This document shows, one piece after another, positions 1-7,917 of a stretch of 44,470 nucleotides of DNA. This DNA is from Chitinophagaceae bacterium. GTDB taxonomy: Bacteria; Bacteroidota; Bacteroidia; Chitinophagales; Chitinophagaceae. The DNA is taken from assembly GCA_019752295.1 (NCBI GenBank), contig JAIEMK010000008.1, positions 1 to 44,470 on the forward strand. The letters are read 5' to 3'. The position numbers and the translations under genes are program-made. The notes under the pieces were generated by a model that saw nothing but the letters and a program-made list of their open reading frames with translations, was not told where the DNA came from and did no database searches. The first letter of the stretch is position 1. Each line of letters begins with the position of its first letter.

Positions 1-1287
1 TTTTTTTGTTAATGAAAGTCCAAGTCCGAAACCATTTGTTCTTTCGTAACCGTTTCCTCTATAGAATGGTTGATATATAAATGGCAAATCTACTTCCTTA
101 ATTCCCGAACCATCATCTTTAACACTGATTAATAAAGATTTTTTGTAAAAAAAAATAGAAACATAAGCCTTATGATTATTAGAATATTTACAAGCATTTG
201 CTACTACATTTTTGATGGCAGTGCTTAATAAAATTGCATTTCCATAAACCATTAATTTATTTTCATTTTCAGGAAAATTTGTAAACTCTAAATTGACTAT
301 GAATTTCGGATCTATTTTTTTAAACTCCGATGGTAAATTCATTAAAATTTCATCAATTCTAATAGTGCTCAATTCCATACCAGATGCATTTCCACTTGCT
401 TTTGCAAACTCAAGTAATGCTTTTGTTAACTGAGCTAAACTCAAAACATCTTCATAAACGGAAGAAATGGTATCAAAATATTCTTGAGTAGTTCTTTTAT
501 TTTGCAATGCAATTTCTATTTGACTAATTATGGAAGTAAGAGGTGTTAATAATTCGTGTGAAGCATTTGAAATGAACCTACCTTGAATTTCAAATGACTC
601 TTGGAGTCTATCCATTACATCATTTAGGGTGGAAGAAAGTTCAAATAGCTCATCTTTAGAGTCATTTAATTTAATTCTACTATCAAGATTCTTTGATGAG
701 ATTTCTTTTACATTATCTGTTATTTTTCTAATTGGGTACACAATTTTTTTTGCAAAATAATGCCCAAAGAATAGTGCTATAATGAATCCCACTACAAGAC
801 TAAATAGCAATATTATGACTAATTGCTTTTTTTGAATTTCCCCTTCACTATCATATGCTGAAACTACGATGATATATGTTTTCCCGTTTTTTATATAAGT
901 AAGAGATAAAGTATTTTTTTTATTATTTATAGAATATATCTCTTCCTCTTTACTAATTTCATTAAAGTATTCAGGTTTAAAATGCTCTGGCGGCAACTTG
1001 TTATCAGAAAAGTGAAAAACCACATTTCCTTCTAAATCATAAATTGTCTCTGTTTTATTTTGTAATGCTATAAATGTTGTTTCATCAATTTTTTTTAGAA
1101 TCCCCTTATCAATGCCTGAGACATTTAACAATAAATTGATGGTAGTTAAAGCTCTATTTTTTAATCGCTTATGAAATTCCACCTCACGACTTAGGCTGAA
1201 TGAATAAAATATAATGATAAATAAAAGGCAAAATATAAAAGAAACCAAGCTTGTGAAAAACAAATTAATCTTATACTTAATTTTCAT
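1..1287 (-). CDS. Sensor histidine kinase, C-terminus cut by window edge
   Basis: Membrane sensor kinase of a two-component system, read without a stop for 429 codons from ATG at 1285-1287 to the window edge. Visible in order: TM1 (about residues 8-31), an extracytoplasmic sensor of about 125 residues, TM2 (about 156-176), a HAMP-like linker (about 177-230), and a HisKA box NASHELLTPL with the phospho-accepting His at residue 244. The ATPase domain follows, with an N box (KNVVANACKYS), G1 (DDGSGI), F box (PFYRGN) and G2 (GFGLGLSLTKK). The H box has Leu where Arg is usual (HELLTP instead of HELRTP). Only the last residues of the catalytic domain should be missing. It starts 8 bp after the response regulator stop, so the two are surely one operon. 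The signal sensed cannot be read from the sequence. Confidence 0.93.
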   Translation of the reverse strand, partial: MKIKYKINLFFTSLVSFIFCLLFIIIFYSFSLSREVEFHKRLKNRALTTINLLLNVSGIDKGILKKIDETTFIALQNKTETIYDLEGNVVFHFSDNKLPPEHFKPEYFNEISKEEEIYSINNKKNTLSLTYIKNGKTYIIVVSAYDSEGEIQKKQLVIILLFSLVVGFIIALFFGHYFAKKIVYPIRKITDNVKEISSKNLDSRIKLNDSKDELFELSSTLNDVMDRLQESFEIQGRFISNASHELLTPLTSIISQIEIALQNKRTTQEYFDTISSVYEDVLSLAQLTKALLEFAKASGNASGMELSTIRIDEILMNLPSEFKKIDPKFIVNLEFTNFPENENKLMVYGNAILLSTAIKNVVANACKYSNNHKAYVSIFFYKKSLLISVKDDGSGIKEVDLPFIYQPFYRGNGYERTNGFGLGLSLTKK

Positions 1288-1295
1288 TTAAAAAA

Positions 1296-1973
1296 TTATT
1301 TTTTTAGAATATATCCAGAACCTATTTGGGTATGTAACAATTTTGTAGAAAATTCTTTATCAATTTTATTCCTTAGATAATTTACATAAACATCTATAAC
1401 ATTAGTTTGAGTATCAAAATCAATATCCCAAACCTTTTTTGCTATTTCAGCTCTAGACAAAACCTTATTTATATTTCTGAGAAAATATTCTAAAAGTTGA
1501 AATTCCTTTACGGTTAAATTTATAAAAACATCACCTCTTCTAACTTCTCTACTTTCCATATTCATTTCTAAATCACCAAGTTTTAAAATTTCAATTTCTT
1601 TAACATATAATTTATTTGCCCTTTTTAGTAATGCCCTAATTCGTGCTACCAATTCTTTAAATTCAAAAGGCTTTGAAATATAGTCATCCGCTCCATAATC
1701 AAATCCTTTTAATTTGCTGTCCATTGTATTAAATGCGGTAAGCATAATGATTGGGATTAAATCATTTTTCGTTCTAATCAATTTACACAAATCATGTCCA
1801 TTTCTTTTTGGAAGATTTATATCAAGTAATATTAGATCGTATTTATTCAACTCAAATTTTTGAGTGCCTTCAAATCCATCGTAGGCTAAATCAATTTGAT
1901 ATCCTTGTTCTTCAAGACCCTTTTTTAGGGTCAATGCAATTTTAACTTCATCTTCAACAAGTAAAAGTTTCAT
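1296..1973 (-). CDS. OmpR/PhoB-family response regulator
   Basis: DNA-binding response regulator of 225 aa, full length for the family. The receiver domain (1-120) carries acidic residues E7/D8, phospho-acceptor D51 in LILLDINLP, T79 in MLTA and K101 in SKPF. The winged-helix effector domain (about 130-225) has the usual VFINLTVKEFQLLEYFLRN and VDVYVNYLRNKID segments. It is the first gene of the kinase operon. The divergent intergenic region toward the ClC gene contains phased TTCTAA repeats that suit binding by this type of regulator, so it may control itself and the ClC gene (inference). Confidence 0.95.
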   Translation of the reverse strand: MKLLLVEDEVKIALTLKKGLEEQGYQIDLAYDGFEGTQKFELNKYDLILLDINLPKRNGHDLCKLIRTKNDLIPIIMLTAFNTMDSKLKGFDYGADDYISKPFEFKELVARIRALLKRANKLYVKEIEILKLGDLEMNMESREVRRGDVFINLTVKEFQLLEYFLRNINKVLSRAEIAKKVWDIDFDTQTNVIDVYVNYLRNKIDKEFSTKLLHTQIGSGYILKK

Positions 1974-2020
1974 TCAATTTGCTTTTTAGAACAGTGAGCA
2001 TAATTAACTATTTTTTAAAC

Positions 2021-2058
2021 TTCTAAGCAATTTTATTGAAATTCTAATTACCTTCTAA
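2021..2058. promoter_or_regulatory. Phased TTCTAA repeats, candidate response-regulator operator
   Basis: TTCTAA occurs at 2021-2026, 2042-2047 and 2053-2058, spaced 21 and 11 bp, so all three lie on one face of the helix. OmpR-type regulators commonly bind direct repeats with about 11 bp spacing. The site lies between the response regulator gene and the divergent ClC gene, upstream of a -7-like box at 2091. Binding is inferred. Confidence 0.4.
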
Positions 2059-2090
2059 TATTGAACTCATTTAATATACAATTATTTATT

Positions 2091-2099
2091 CAATTTTGC
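2091..2099 (+). promoter_or_regulatory. Candidate -7 box of the ClC gene
   Basis: CAATTTTGC matches the Bacteroidota -7 box TAnnTTTGC except for the first base. No TTG is found at the usual 19-21 bp upstream, which would suit an activator-dependent promoter. The box contains the TTG that would be the earliest start codon of the ClC frame, which argues against that start. Confidence 0.35.
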
Positions 2100-2119
2100 A
2101 GACTAACAATATTATCCAA

Positions 2120-3457
2120 ATGGCGCTAGATTCTAGTATCAGAGAATTCTTAAGAAATACTTATAATAAAGTTTATAATACAAAAACAAAAAAAGGGTTT
2201 CTCCAAGCTATACCATTTTGGATTGCTTCTATTATAACAGGTCTAGTAGCTGTGATGTATGCAAAGTTATTTTCATTTGCAGAACTAGGAACAAAATATT
2301 TAGTATTAAATTATAATTGGTCCTTATTTATCATTACTCCAATTTGTTTTATTATAGCATGGTATATTGTTAAGAAATTTGCAAGTAATGCTAGAGGAAG
2401 TGGCATTCCACAAGTTATGGCTTCAATAGAACTTTCTAATGTTAAACATAATCATCTAATATCTAAACTGCTAAGCATAAAAATAATTTCAATAAAAGTA
2501 ATTTCAAGTTTAGTTATGGTTTTTGGCGGAGGGGCAATAGGAAGGGAAGGTCCAACTATACAAATAGCTGCATCAATTTTCCAAAAAATAAATTCAAGTT
2601 TACCAAAATGGTGGCCAAAGGTAGCGAATAGAAATATGATTATCACAGGGGCGGCAGCGGGTCTTGCAGCAGCTTTTAATACTCCATTGGGTGGAATAGT
2701 TTTCACAATTGAAGAATTAACCAAAACTCATATAAGCTACTTTAAAACAGCATTATTCTCTGCTGTAATAATTGCAGGATTAACTGCACAGGCAATTTTA
2801 GGTCCTTATTTATATCTTGGTCTTACAAATGCCGAGGGTGGTTCGATTTACCTTTTTTTAGGGATAATTGTAGTAGCAATTATAACAGGGTTAATTGCAA
2901 GCCTAATGTGCAAAATAATATTAAAAGTAATGAATTGGAAGAGTGGATTTACAAAATCTATACATCAACTTCTATTTCTGCTGGTTTCTGGCTTATTATT
3001 AGCTACTTTTTCTTTTTGTGTAAATCATGCCATATTAGGTTCTGGCAAAGAATTAATGACTAATGTTCTGTTTACAGATCACAAATCTGTAGAATGGTAT
3101 GTGCCAATTTTAAGAATTATAGGTCCAATTCTTTCATTTAGTTCTGGAGCCGCAGGTGGAATTTTTGCACCTGCATTAAGCGCAGGAGCATGTTTAGGGT
3201 CTTATGTAGCACATATTTTTGAATTAACAGGAGGGAATGCTAACCTTTTGATACTTGTAGGAATGGTTGGATTTCTTACTGGAGTTACTAGAACTCCTTT
3301 CACTTCAGCTATACTCGTATTAGAAATGACTGATCGACATAATATAATTTTTCAACTGATGCTCGCAGGCATGATATCAAGTATTGTTTCACTGATTATT
3401 GATAAGCATTCTTTTTACGATCATTTAAAGATTCAATATTTAAAAGCGTTAGTTTAA
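2120..3457 (+). CDS. ClC-family chloride channel / Cl-/H+ antiporter
   Basis: Inner-membrane anion transporter of 445 aa. All three ClC signatures are present: GSGIP (93-97), GREGP (141-145) with gating glutamate E143, and GGIFAPAL (346-353). The proton-glutamate region TIEEL has E198/E199, and a C-terminal Tyr (Y433, in SFYDHL) sits where the third anion ligand of E. coli ClcA lies. Having both glutamates favours an H+/Cl- exchanger over a channel (family knowledge). There is no cytoplasmic CBS or TrkA domain. I chose ATG 2120; an upstream in-frame TTG at 2096 lies inside a promoter-like box. It is followed 36 bp later by an exported coiled-coil protein on the same strand. Confidence 0.93.
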   Translation: MALDSSIREFLRNTYNKVYNTKTKKGFLQAIPFWIASIITGLVAVMYAKLFSFAELGTKYLVLNYNWSLFIITPICFIIAWYIVKKFASNARGSGIPQVMASIELSNVKHNHLISKLLSIKIISIKVISSLVMVFGGGAIGREGPTIQIAASIFQKINSSLPKWWPKVANRNMIITGAAAGLAAAFNTPLGGIVFTIEELTKTHISYFKTALFSAVIIAGLTAQAILGPYLYLGLTNAEGGSIYLFLGIIVVAIITGLIASLMCKIILKVMNWKSGFTKSIHQLLFLLVSGLLLATFSFCVNHAILGSGKELMTNVLFTDHKSVEWYVPILRIIGPILSFSSGAAGGIFAPALSAGACLGSYVAHIFELTGGNANLLILVGMVGFLTGVTRTPFTSAILVLEMTDRHNIIFQLMLAGMISSIVSLIIDKHSFYDHLKIQYLKALV

Positions 3458-3493
3458 CAATAAAAATTTATTTAACCATATTTCAATAATTAT

Positions 3494-4687
3494 ATGAAAA
3501 TATTTTTTATTATAATATTTTGCTTTTATTTACCAGCACATTTGTTTTCTCAAAATATTGACACACTATCCAATGAAAAAAAAATTAGAGAAAAAATTTT
3601 AACGGACATACAAATTAGTTTTGATAAAAAAACTAGTATCGTAGATTCAACGATAAGAAAGATTGATTCAAAAGTTGATAAAATAGACAGTTTATTAAAA
3701 ACTACGACAAGTTCAAAAGAAAAAGCTGATAAATTGTTGGAAAGAGTTCAGGTTATAGAAGATAAACAAAAAGCATTAGAGGAAACTGAATTTAATATTT
3801 ACCAAGCAAACTACCAATCGGCGATAATAAATCTACTTTCAATGGAAAGGGAAATAAAACCTTTGGTGTTATTCAATACTACTAAAGTTTTTTTTGATGA
3901 ATTAGGTTCAGTTAATAACCCTGCAACATATCCTGATTATCAAGAGTGGTTTAAAAAATTTAAAGAATATATTCAAAAAAATAAAAAAAATGATGTAAGT
4001 CTAAGGGCTTTGAATAATTTTATTACTATGTCAGAGGCGGTTTCAGCAAGCACACCTTTAACTGGAGTAGCCTCTCAAATGATGTTTACTGGAATGTCAT
4101 CGTATATAAATACAATTGCTAAACGAGAAAAAGAACTTAAAACCCAAAGTGAAAATATGTTTTCATTAATGGTTTCTTTAAGTCAATTAAAAGAAGATAA
4201 GGATAAAATCGATCATGAATGGGAATTAATAACTGTCTCTCTTCAAAAATTGAAGGATTATTATGAAAAAGTTACAAATAGAAATTTCAACTTAATAGGT
4301 ATAAGCAAGGACGATTTTATAAATAATTTTTCAAATCAAAATGATGCAGATAAAAGATATCTATATCTTTCTTCTGTGCGTACAAAAACAGCCAATTATG
4401 TTTATTTGTCTAAGAACAATTTGCCAAAAGAATGGAAGGAGAAAATATACTATGAACTATCCGACATTCAAGTATTGAAATTAAAATATGGAGAAATAAC
4501 TACTCAAATTAATCATCATATTAGCCAATATGAGACTCTTATAAAGAAATTTAAAAATGATAAAAACATCGCTCCTAGAATGGAACTTTTGGATTCAAAA
4601 TTATCTGCATTAAAAGAAACATTTGATAAAGCATTTGAACCTGCTGAATATACAAATTCAATTTATAGAATGTATAAGGTTCAATAA
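3494..4687 (+). CDS. Exported coiled-coil protein of unknown function
   Basis: Not recognised. The 397-aa product starts with a clear signal peptide (hydrophobic 2-17, likely cleavage near HLFSQ, residue 20). After it comes a charged, Lys/Glu/Asp/Ser-rich chain with heptad-like spacing (KIDSKVDKIDSLL at about 55-67, KADKLLERVQVIEDKQKALEE at about 77-97), so coiled coils are likely. It has no cysteine-based motif, lipobox or evident catalytic signature. It lies 36 bp behind the ClC gene on the same strand, so it is probably co-transcribed and periplasmic. Confidence 0.8.
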   Translation: MKIFFIIIFCFYLPAHLFSQNIDTLSNEKKIREKILTDIQISFDKKTSIVDSTIRKIDSKVDKIDSLLKTTTSSKEKADKLLERVQVIEDKQKALEETEFNIYQANYQSAIINLLSMEREIKPLVLFNTTKVFFDELGSVNNPATYPDYQEWFKKFKEYIQKNKKNDVSLRALNNFITMSEAVSASTPLTGVASQMMFTGMSSYINTIAKREKELKTQSENMFSLMVSLSQLKEDKDKIDHEWELITVSLQKLKDYYEKVTNRNFNLIGISKDDFINNFSNQNDADKRYLYLSSVRTKTANYVYLSKNNLPKEWKEKIYYELSDIQVLKLKYGEITTQINHHISQYETLIKKFKNDKNIAPRMELLDSKLSALKETFDKAFEPAEYTNSIYRMYKVQ

Positions 4688-4867
4688 TTTATAATAAATC
4701 ACTGGTGTCTGGTTAAATTAGGTTGATTTACAGTTTAATATGGTTGCTCTTTGATATCTTGGTATAAAGGCTTTTCAAAAAGATTTGGCAAACGAGTTTT
4801 ACTAGATGTTGTAAGCTTACTCGATTTTTAAGACTTACTCTTTTGTAAAGGAGGCGAGTTTCATGAT

Positions 4868-4901
4868 CAAAAAAAATGCGGCATCCAATTGATACCGCAT
4901 T
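4868..4901 (-). terminator. Rho-independent terminator of the C1 protease gene
   Basis: On the minus strand AATGCGG (4901-4895) pairs with CCGCATT (4881-4875), and partly matching bases in between extend the stem. It is followed directly by a T tract (plus-strand A at 4869-4874). It lies 24 bp beyond the stop of the protease gene. Confidence 0.75.
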
Positions 4902-4924
4902 CTTATTATGATGTGCCGCTGTTT

Positions 4925-5746
4925 TTAACATGCCGATTTAGCGATGCCCCGATTTTTTGTAATCGCCAATCCTTTTTCTACTAATCTAATTGTCCAGAAA
5001 TCATCGGCCCGATTGGTATCGGTAATATAAGAATAGGGCATATAAAAATACCCCTTATCGCCCCATGCACTACTCCATGAATTGCGCACAATAAAAACTT
5101 TTTTTGCATCGTCATATCCCACGGCCATTACGGCATGACCGCCCAAACGTTGCTCGCTGGGTGCAGGCATCGGCATCATTCCGTTTTTACCAATGGTTTC
5201 AAAACTCTGATACACAGTAAAACCAAAAACGAATGGGAAACCTTCAAATAAACAGGATTGTAGTTGACCCAGGCTTGAATTAGTTAAGCGCATATAACTC
5301 AACACCTGATTGGTAACAGCTTTCTTATACAAAGCAACGGGTGGTTTAACAGTAAATTGAGAGATCACATATGGCCAGTCACGCTCATTACAAATACCTT
5401 GCTGATTCATGGTTTTAATGCCATCTCTAATAAATGCGCCACTATCAGAAAGTACCGAATTGATTAGAACCCTTTCGTTGTAATAAATAAAAAGTCGCGA
5501 GGGTATAAAATTTGGAATAGCTTGTTTTATTTGTCCGAATTGAAATGCTGCTCCCAATGCATTGGCTGTACAACTCCCTAATGTTCCCTGATCATACACC
5601 AATGGACACTTGGTTCGCAAATCCACTTTATCAGACAATTTGCGCATCACCGACATGGATGCAGAATATTGCAGGTCGCGGTGGTCTGGTAAATCCGGTA
5701 GCCATCCGAATGAATAATCAATCGCTTTTTTTCTTGACTTTGCCAT
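4925..5746 (-). CDS. Papain-like cysteine protease (peptidase C1)
   Basis: Cysteine protease of 273 aa with the complete papain catalytic set: oxyanion Gln and nucleophile in YDQGTLGSCTANA (Q53, C59), His in GGHAVMAVGYDD (H204), and Asn in VRNSWSSAWGDKGYFYMPY (N222). The mature-enzyme start VDLR...CPLVYDQG follows only about 40 residues, so the usual long inhibitory propeptide is absent. No signal peptide is visible (MAKSRKKAIDYSF), which suggests a cytoplasmic enzyme or an unconventional exit route. It stands alone, with its own candidate promoter and a strong terminator. Substrate unknown. Confidence 0.92.
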   Translation of the reverse strand: MAKSRKKAIDYSFGWLPDLPDHRDLQYSASMSVMRKLSDKVDLRTKCPLVYDQGTLGSCTANALGAAFQFGQIKQAIPNFIPSRLFIYYNERVLINSVLSDSGAFIRDGIKTMNQQGICNERDWPYVISQFTVKPPVALYKKAVTNQVLSYMRLTNSSLGQLQSCLFEGFPFVFGFTVYQSFETIGKNGMMPMPAPSEQRLGGHAVMAVGYDDAKKVFIVRNSWSSAWGDKGYFYMPYSYITDTNRADDFWTIRLVEKGLAITKNRGIAKSAC

Positions 5747-5793
5747 GTTTGTTGTTTTAGGTTAAGTAATAAATCATAACCGCTGAGACAAAA

Positions 5794-5801
5794 CAAATAT
5801 A
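5794..5801 (-). promoter_or_regulatory. Candidate -7 box of the C1 protease gene
   Basis: Minus-strand TATATTTG is an exact match to TAnnTTTG. A T-rich element (TTTT, 5824-5821) lies 19 bp upstream, near the -33 position. The predicted leader to the ATG at 5746 is about 43 nt. Confidence 0.45.
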
Positions 5802-5921
5802 ATAGTTGGAAGCATGGATAAAAACAGTGATACCACCGTTTTTAACAAGGGTGTTTCATGTAATAAAACTTCCAAAAACTCCCTACCTGGAGTGAACATT
5901 CAGGATTTGATGAACAAAATA

Positions 5922-7181
5922 TTATTTCTGAGGTATTAGAATTTTACCTGAGGATCCGTTTTCGGAAGGATGCAATTCCATTATTTTATCGGGGAAAATC
6001 CCTTCTTCTTTACTATGCGAAACATACAAAATAGCAGATTTACTTTCCGCTGCAATTTCTTGAATCATTTTAATGATGAGTGCCGCCGAAGCATCGTCCA
6101 AGCCTGCCGTGGGTTCGTCGAGAATCAGTAGTGGAGGATGTTTTACCATTGCTCTTGCAATCAACACCATCCTTTGTTGTGCAAGAGGCAGAAATTGTAT
6201 GGCTTTATTTCGTTGCTCATATAAACCAATAAACTGTAGCCACTCTCCGGCTAATCTCATTTGCTGATCAGATGGTTTAATATATAATCCTATCGAATCA
6301 AAGAATCCTCCTACAATCATTTTTTCAATACTGTCGAGCCTCGAAAAATGCTGTACAATATTTGCATTGAAATAACCGATAAATTGTTTGATCTCCCAAA
6401 CGGTTTCTCCACTACCTTTTTTTTTGCCGAATAAAAATAAATCTTGCCCATACCCCTTTGGATTGTCGCCTGCAATCAAAGAAAGTAAAGTTGATTTACC
6501 CGATCCATTTGGCCCAACCAGTTGCCAGAATTCTCCCGCTCTGATCTGCCAGTTGATAGATTGCAAGATGGGTTGCCCGTTATATTGCACAGAAAGGTTT
6601 TTCATTTCAATCAAACAATCTTTCGGTAAATGAATCTTATGCAATGGTTGGGGTAAAGCAGTATCGAATGGCAGAATTAACAGCTCTTCCATTTTACGAA
6701 CCAAAGCTCCTTCGTCTTGGTGCTGCAGCAATTCGTTTTCAATGAATGAATAAAACTGTTTCATAAAGGGCAATAATTCTTTTCTTCTGTGAATTATTTG
6801 GATGATGGTTTTATTTGCAGCGACCTCAGTTAAATTAGTTTTTAGTTTTTCCTGCGATGCAATATCGAGATGATCATATAGCGAGTCGAGAATCAGATAA
6901 TCCGGATTTCGCTCAAGTAAATAATTCAAAAATGCCTTTTTCTGTTCGCCACTCGACATGGCATGCAATTGCCTGTTATATCCTGTATCGAAATCCGTTC
7001 TTCCATGCAAAAATTCCTCATTCATATAATCATCCAGCGATGTTTCAGAAAAAATTGCGCCATTGGGTCCTTTCAAACCGAACCGGCTTAGTAAAAAATC
7101 ATCTTTCTGCAACTCAGCTATAAACCTGTGTTTATCTGTGTTTGCAGGTAGGTAAATGGCAATATGTTTTACTGCACTCAT
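5922..7181 (-). CDS. Two-half ABC ATPase with one predicted active site (ModF-like layout)
   Basis: Soluble protein of 419 aa with two ABC ATPase halves and no membrane segment. The N-terminal half lacks a P-loop but keeps signature-like SSGEQ (76-80), Walker B YLILDS (95-100) and a switch His (131). The C-terminal half has Walker A GPNGSGKST (223-231), Walker B LLILDEP (351-357), D-loop GLD and switch His (389), but its signature is degraded to LPLAQQ (331-336). In a folded pair, the intact Walker A would face the intact signature, giving one working ATP site and one dead site. The tandem layout resembles ModF/PhrA-type proteins, but no molybdate genes are nearby, so the role is open. Confidence 0.85.
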   Translation of the reverse strand: MSAVKHIAIYLPANTDKHRFIAELQKDDFLLSRFGLKGPNGAIFSETSLDDYMNEEFLHGRTDFDTGYNRQLHAMSSGEQKKAFLNYLLERNPDYLILDSLYDHLDIASQEKLKTNLTEVAANKTIIQIIHRRKELLPFMKQFYSFIENELLQHQDEGALVRKMEELLILPFDTALPQPLHKIHLPKDCLIEMKNLSVQYNGQPILQSINWQIRAGEFWQLVGPNGSGKSTLLSLIAGDNPKGYGQDLFLFGKKKGSGETVWEIKQFIGYFNANIVQHFSRLDSIEKMIVGGFFDSIGLYIKPSDQQMRLAGEWLQFIGLYEQRNKAIQFLPLAQQRMVLIARAMVKHPPLLILDEPTAGLDDASAALIIKMIQEIAAESKSAILYVSHSKEEGIFPDKIMELHPSENGSSGKILIPQK

Positions 7182-7360
7182 TAATAAATGCTATTTAAAT
7201 GCGGCCAAATGAGCCTATTCAGCACCAAAACTGTTTAGAATATTAACTTTCAAAATAGCAATTATAAACTTTAAAACGATACTTTCGCGCCCGATAGCTA
7301 CTGTTTTGACCTGATTAAAACAAATTTCAGGTTTATCATAATAGCAAATACTTAAATTAT

Positions 7361-7445
7361 GAAATGAGCATGACAAAAATTTGTCACCAACTGAAATGTT
7401 TGTTAGCGAATTACATGTAGCCCAAATCAATAAAAAACACATGAA
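7361..7445 (+). repeat. Dispersed leader cassette, copy A (before DnaJ-KTSC)
   Basis: About 85 bp ending at the ATG of the DnaJ-KTSC gene. It is nearly identical to 25758-25843 (minus), with roughly a dozen differences by eye. It shares its last 60 bp with 42860-42921, including the exact string AATCAATAAAAAACACATG. It contains the palindrome at 7371-7386, the shared motif TTGTCACCAACTGAAATG and a -7-like box AATGTTTG at 7395-7402. Confidence 0.8.
7371..7386. promoter_or_regulatory. Palindrome TGACAAAAATTTGTCA
   Basis: Inverted repeat of two 7-bp arms (TGACAAA / TTTGTCA) around a 2-bp centre, 9 bp upstream of the -7-like box of copy A. Copy B keeps it with two changes; copy C does not. A dimeric regulator could bind here, but which one is unknown. 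Confidence 0.45.
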
Positions 7446-7890
7446 AAGAATTCAAAATCACAGAAAGCTATTAGGTGTTGACGAAAATGTGGATCTGAAA
7501 GAGCTGAAGTCGATCTACCGCAACCTCATGAAGGAATGCCATCCTGATAAATTTCATGATGATCATGAGGAAAAAACGGCTGCTGAAGAGAAGAGCAAAA
7601 AAGTGATTGCCGCATACCATTTCTTAGTGAGCATTGCTCCCGAAACACTTGAGTCTACACAGGACGAATACAACGAAACCATTACAAATGCATCGATCAT
7701 GGATTATGAATACAAATCCGAGATTCTTCGCATTGTGTTTTCTGATGGAAACGAATACGAATATTATGGTGTTCCAAAAGCCATTTATGTAAAACTGGTA
7801 AATGCCGAAACTCCTGCAAGGTTTGCCAGAAGACATATTTACAATGAATATATTTATAGAAGCACCAGCAAACAAGTTGCAGCGGTATAA
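7441..7890 (+). CDS. J-domain protein with C-terminal KTSC domain
   Basis: Protein of 149 aa from ATG 7441. The N-terminal half is a J domain: HRKLLGVDENVDLKELKSIYRNLMKECHPDKFHDD, with the Hsp70-stimulating HPD motif, then a helix to about residue 70. The C-terminal half (about 85-145) fits the KTSC domain: SEILRIVFSDGNEYEYYGVPKAIYVKLVNAETPARFARRHI, ending with a conserved Tyr pattern. KTSC is named after lysyl-tRNA synthetases that carry it and its function is unclear. The frame is open further upstream (TTG 7381, ATG 7396), but that part coincides with the leader shared by two other genes, so I start at 7441. It likely recruits DnaK to a target bound by KTSC (inference). Confidence 0.82.
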   Translation: MKRIQNHRKLLGVDENVDLKELKSIYRNLMKECHPDKFHDDHEEKTAAEEKSKKVIAAYHFLVSIAPETLESTQDEYNETITNASIMDYEYKSEILRIVFSDGNEYEYYGVPKAIYVKLVNAETPARFARRHIYNEYIYRSTSKQVAAV

Positions 7891-7917
7891 GTGCCAGTTC
7901 GCTAGATAGAGAACTAG

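Noticed and set aside
2096..2119. TTG start of the ClC gene
   Set aside because: The TTG is part of a -7-like box; the ATG at 2120 directly precedes the conserved N-terminus.
2452..2724. ORFs opposite the ClC, SusC, glutamate synthase, FG-GAP and other large genes
   Set aside because: They are reverse-frame shadows of genes with strong family motifs.
4728..4931. 67-codon minus-strand ORF after the C1 protease gene
   Set aside because: It runs through the terminator hairpin and has no recognisable domain or signal.
7215..7442. 75-codon minus-strand ORF
   Set aside because: It lies opposite leader copy A and its translation shows no domain; DNA conservation there is explained by the leader.
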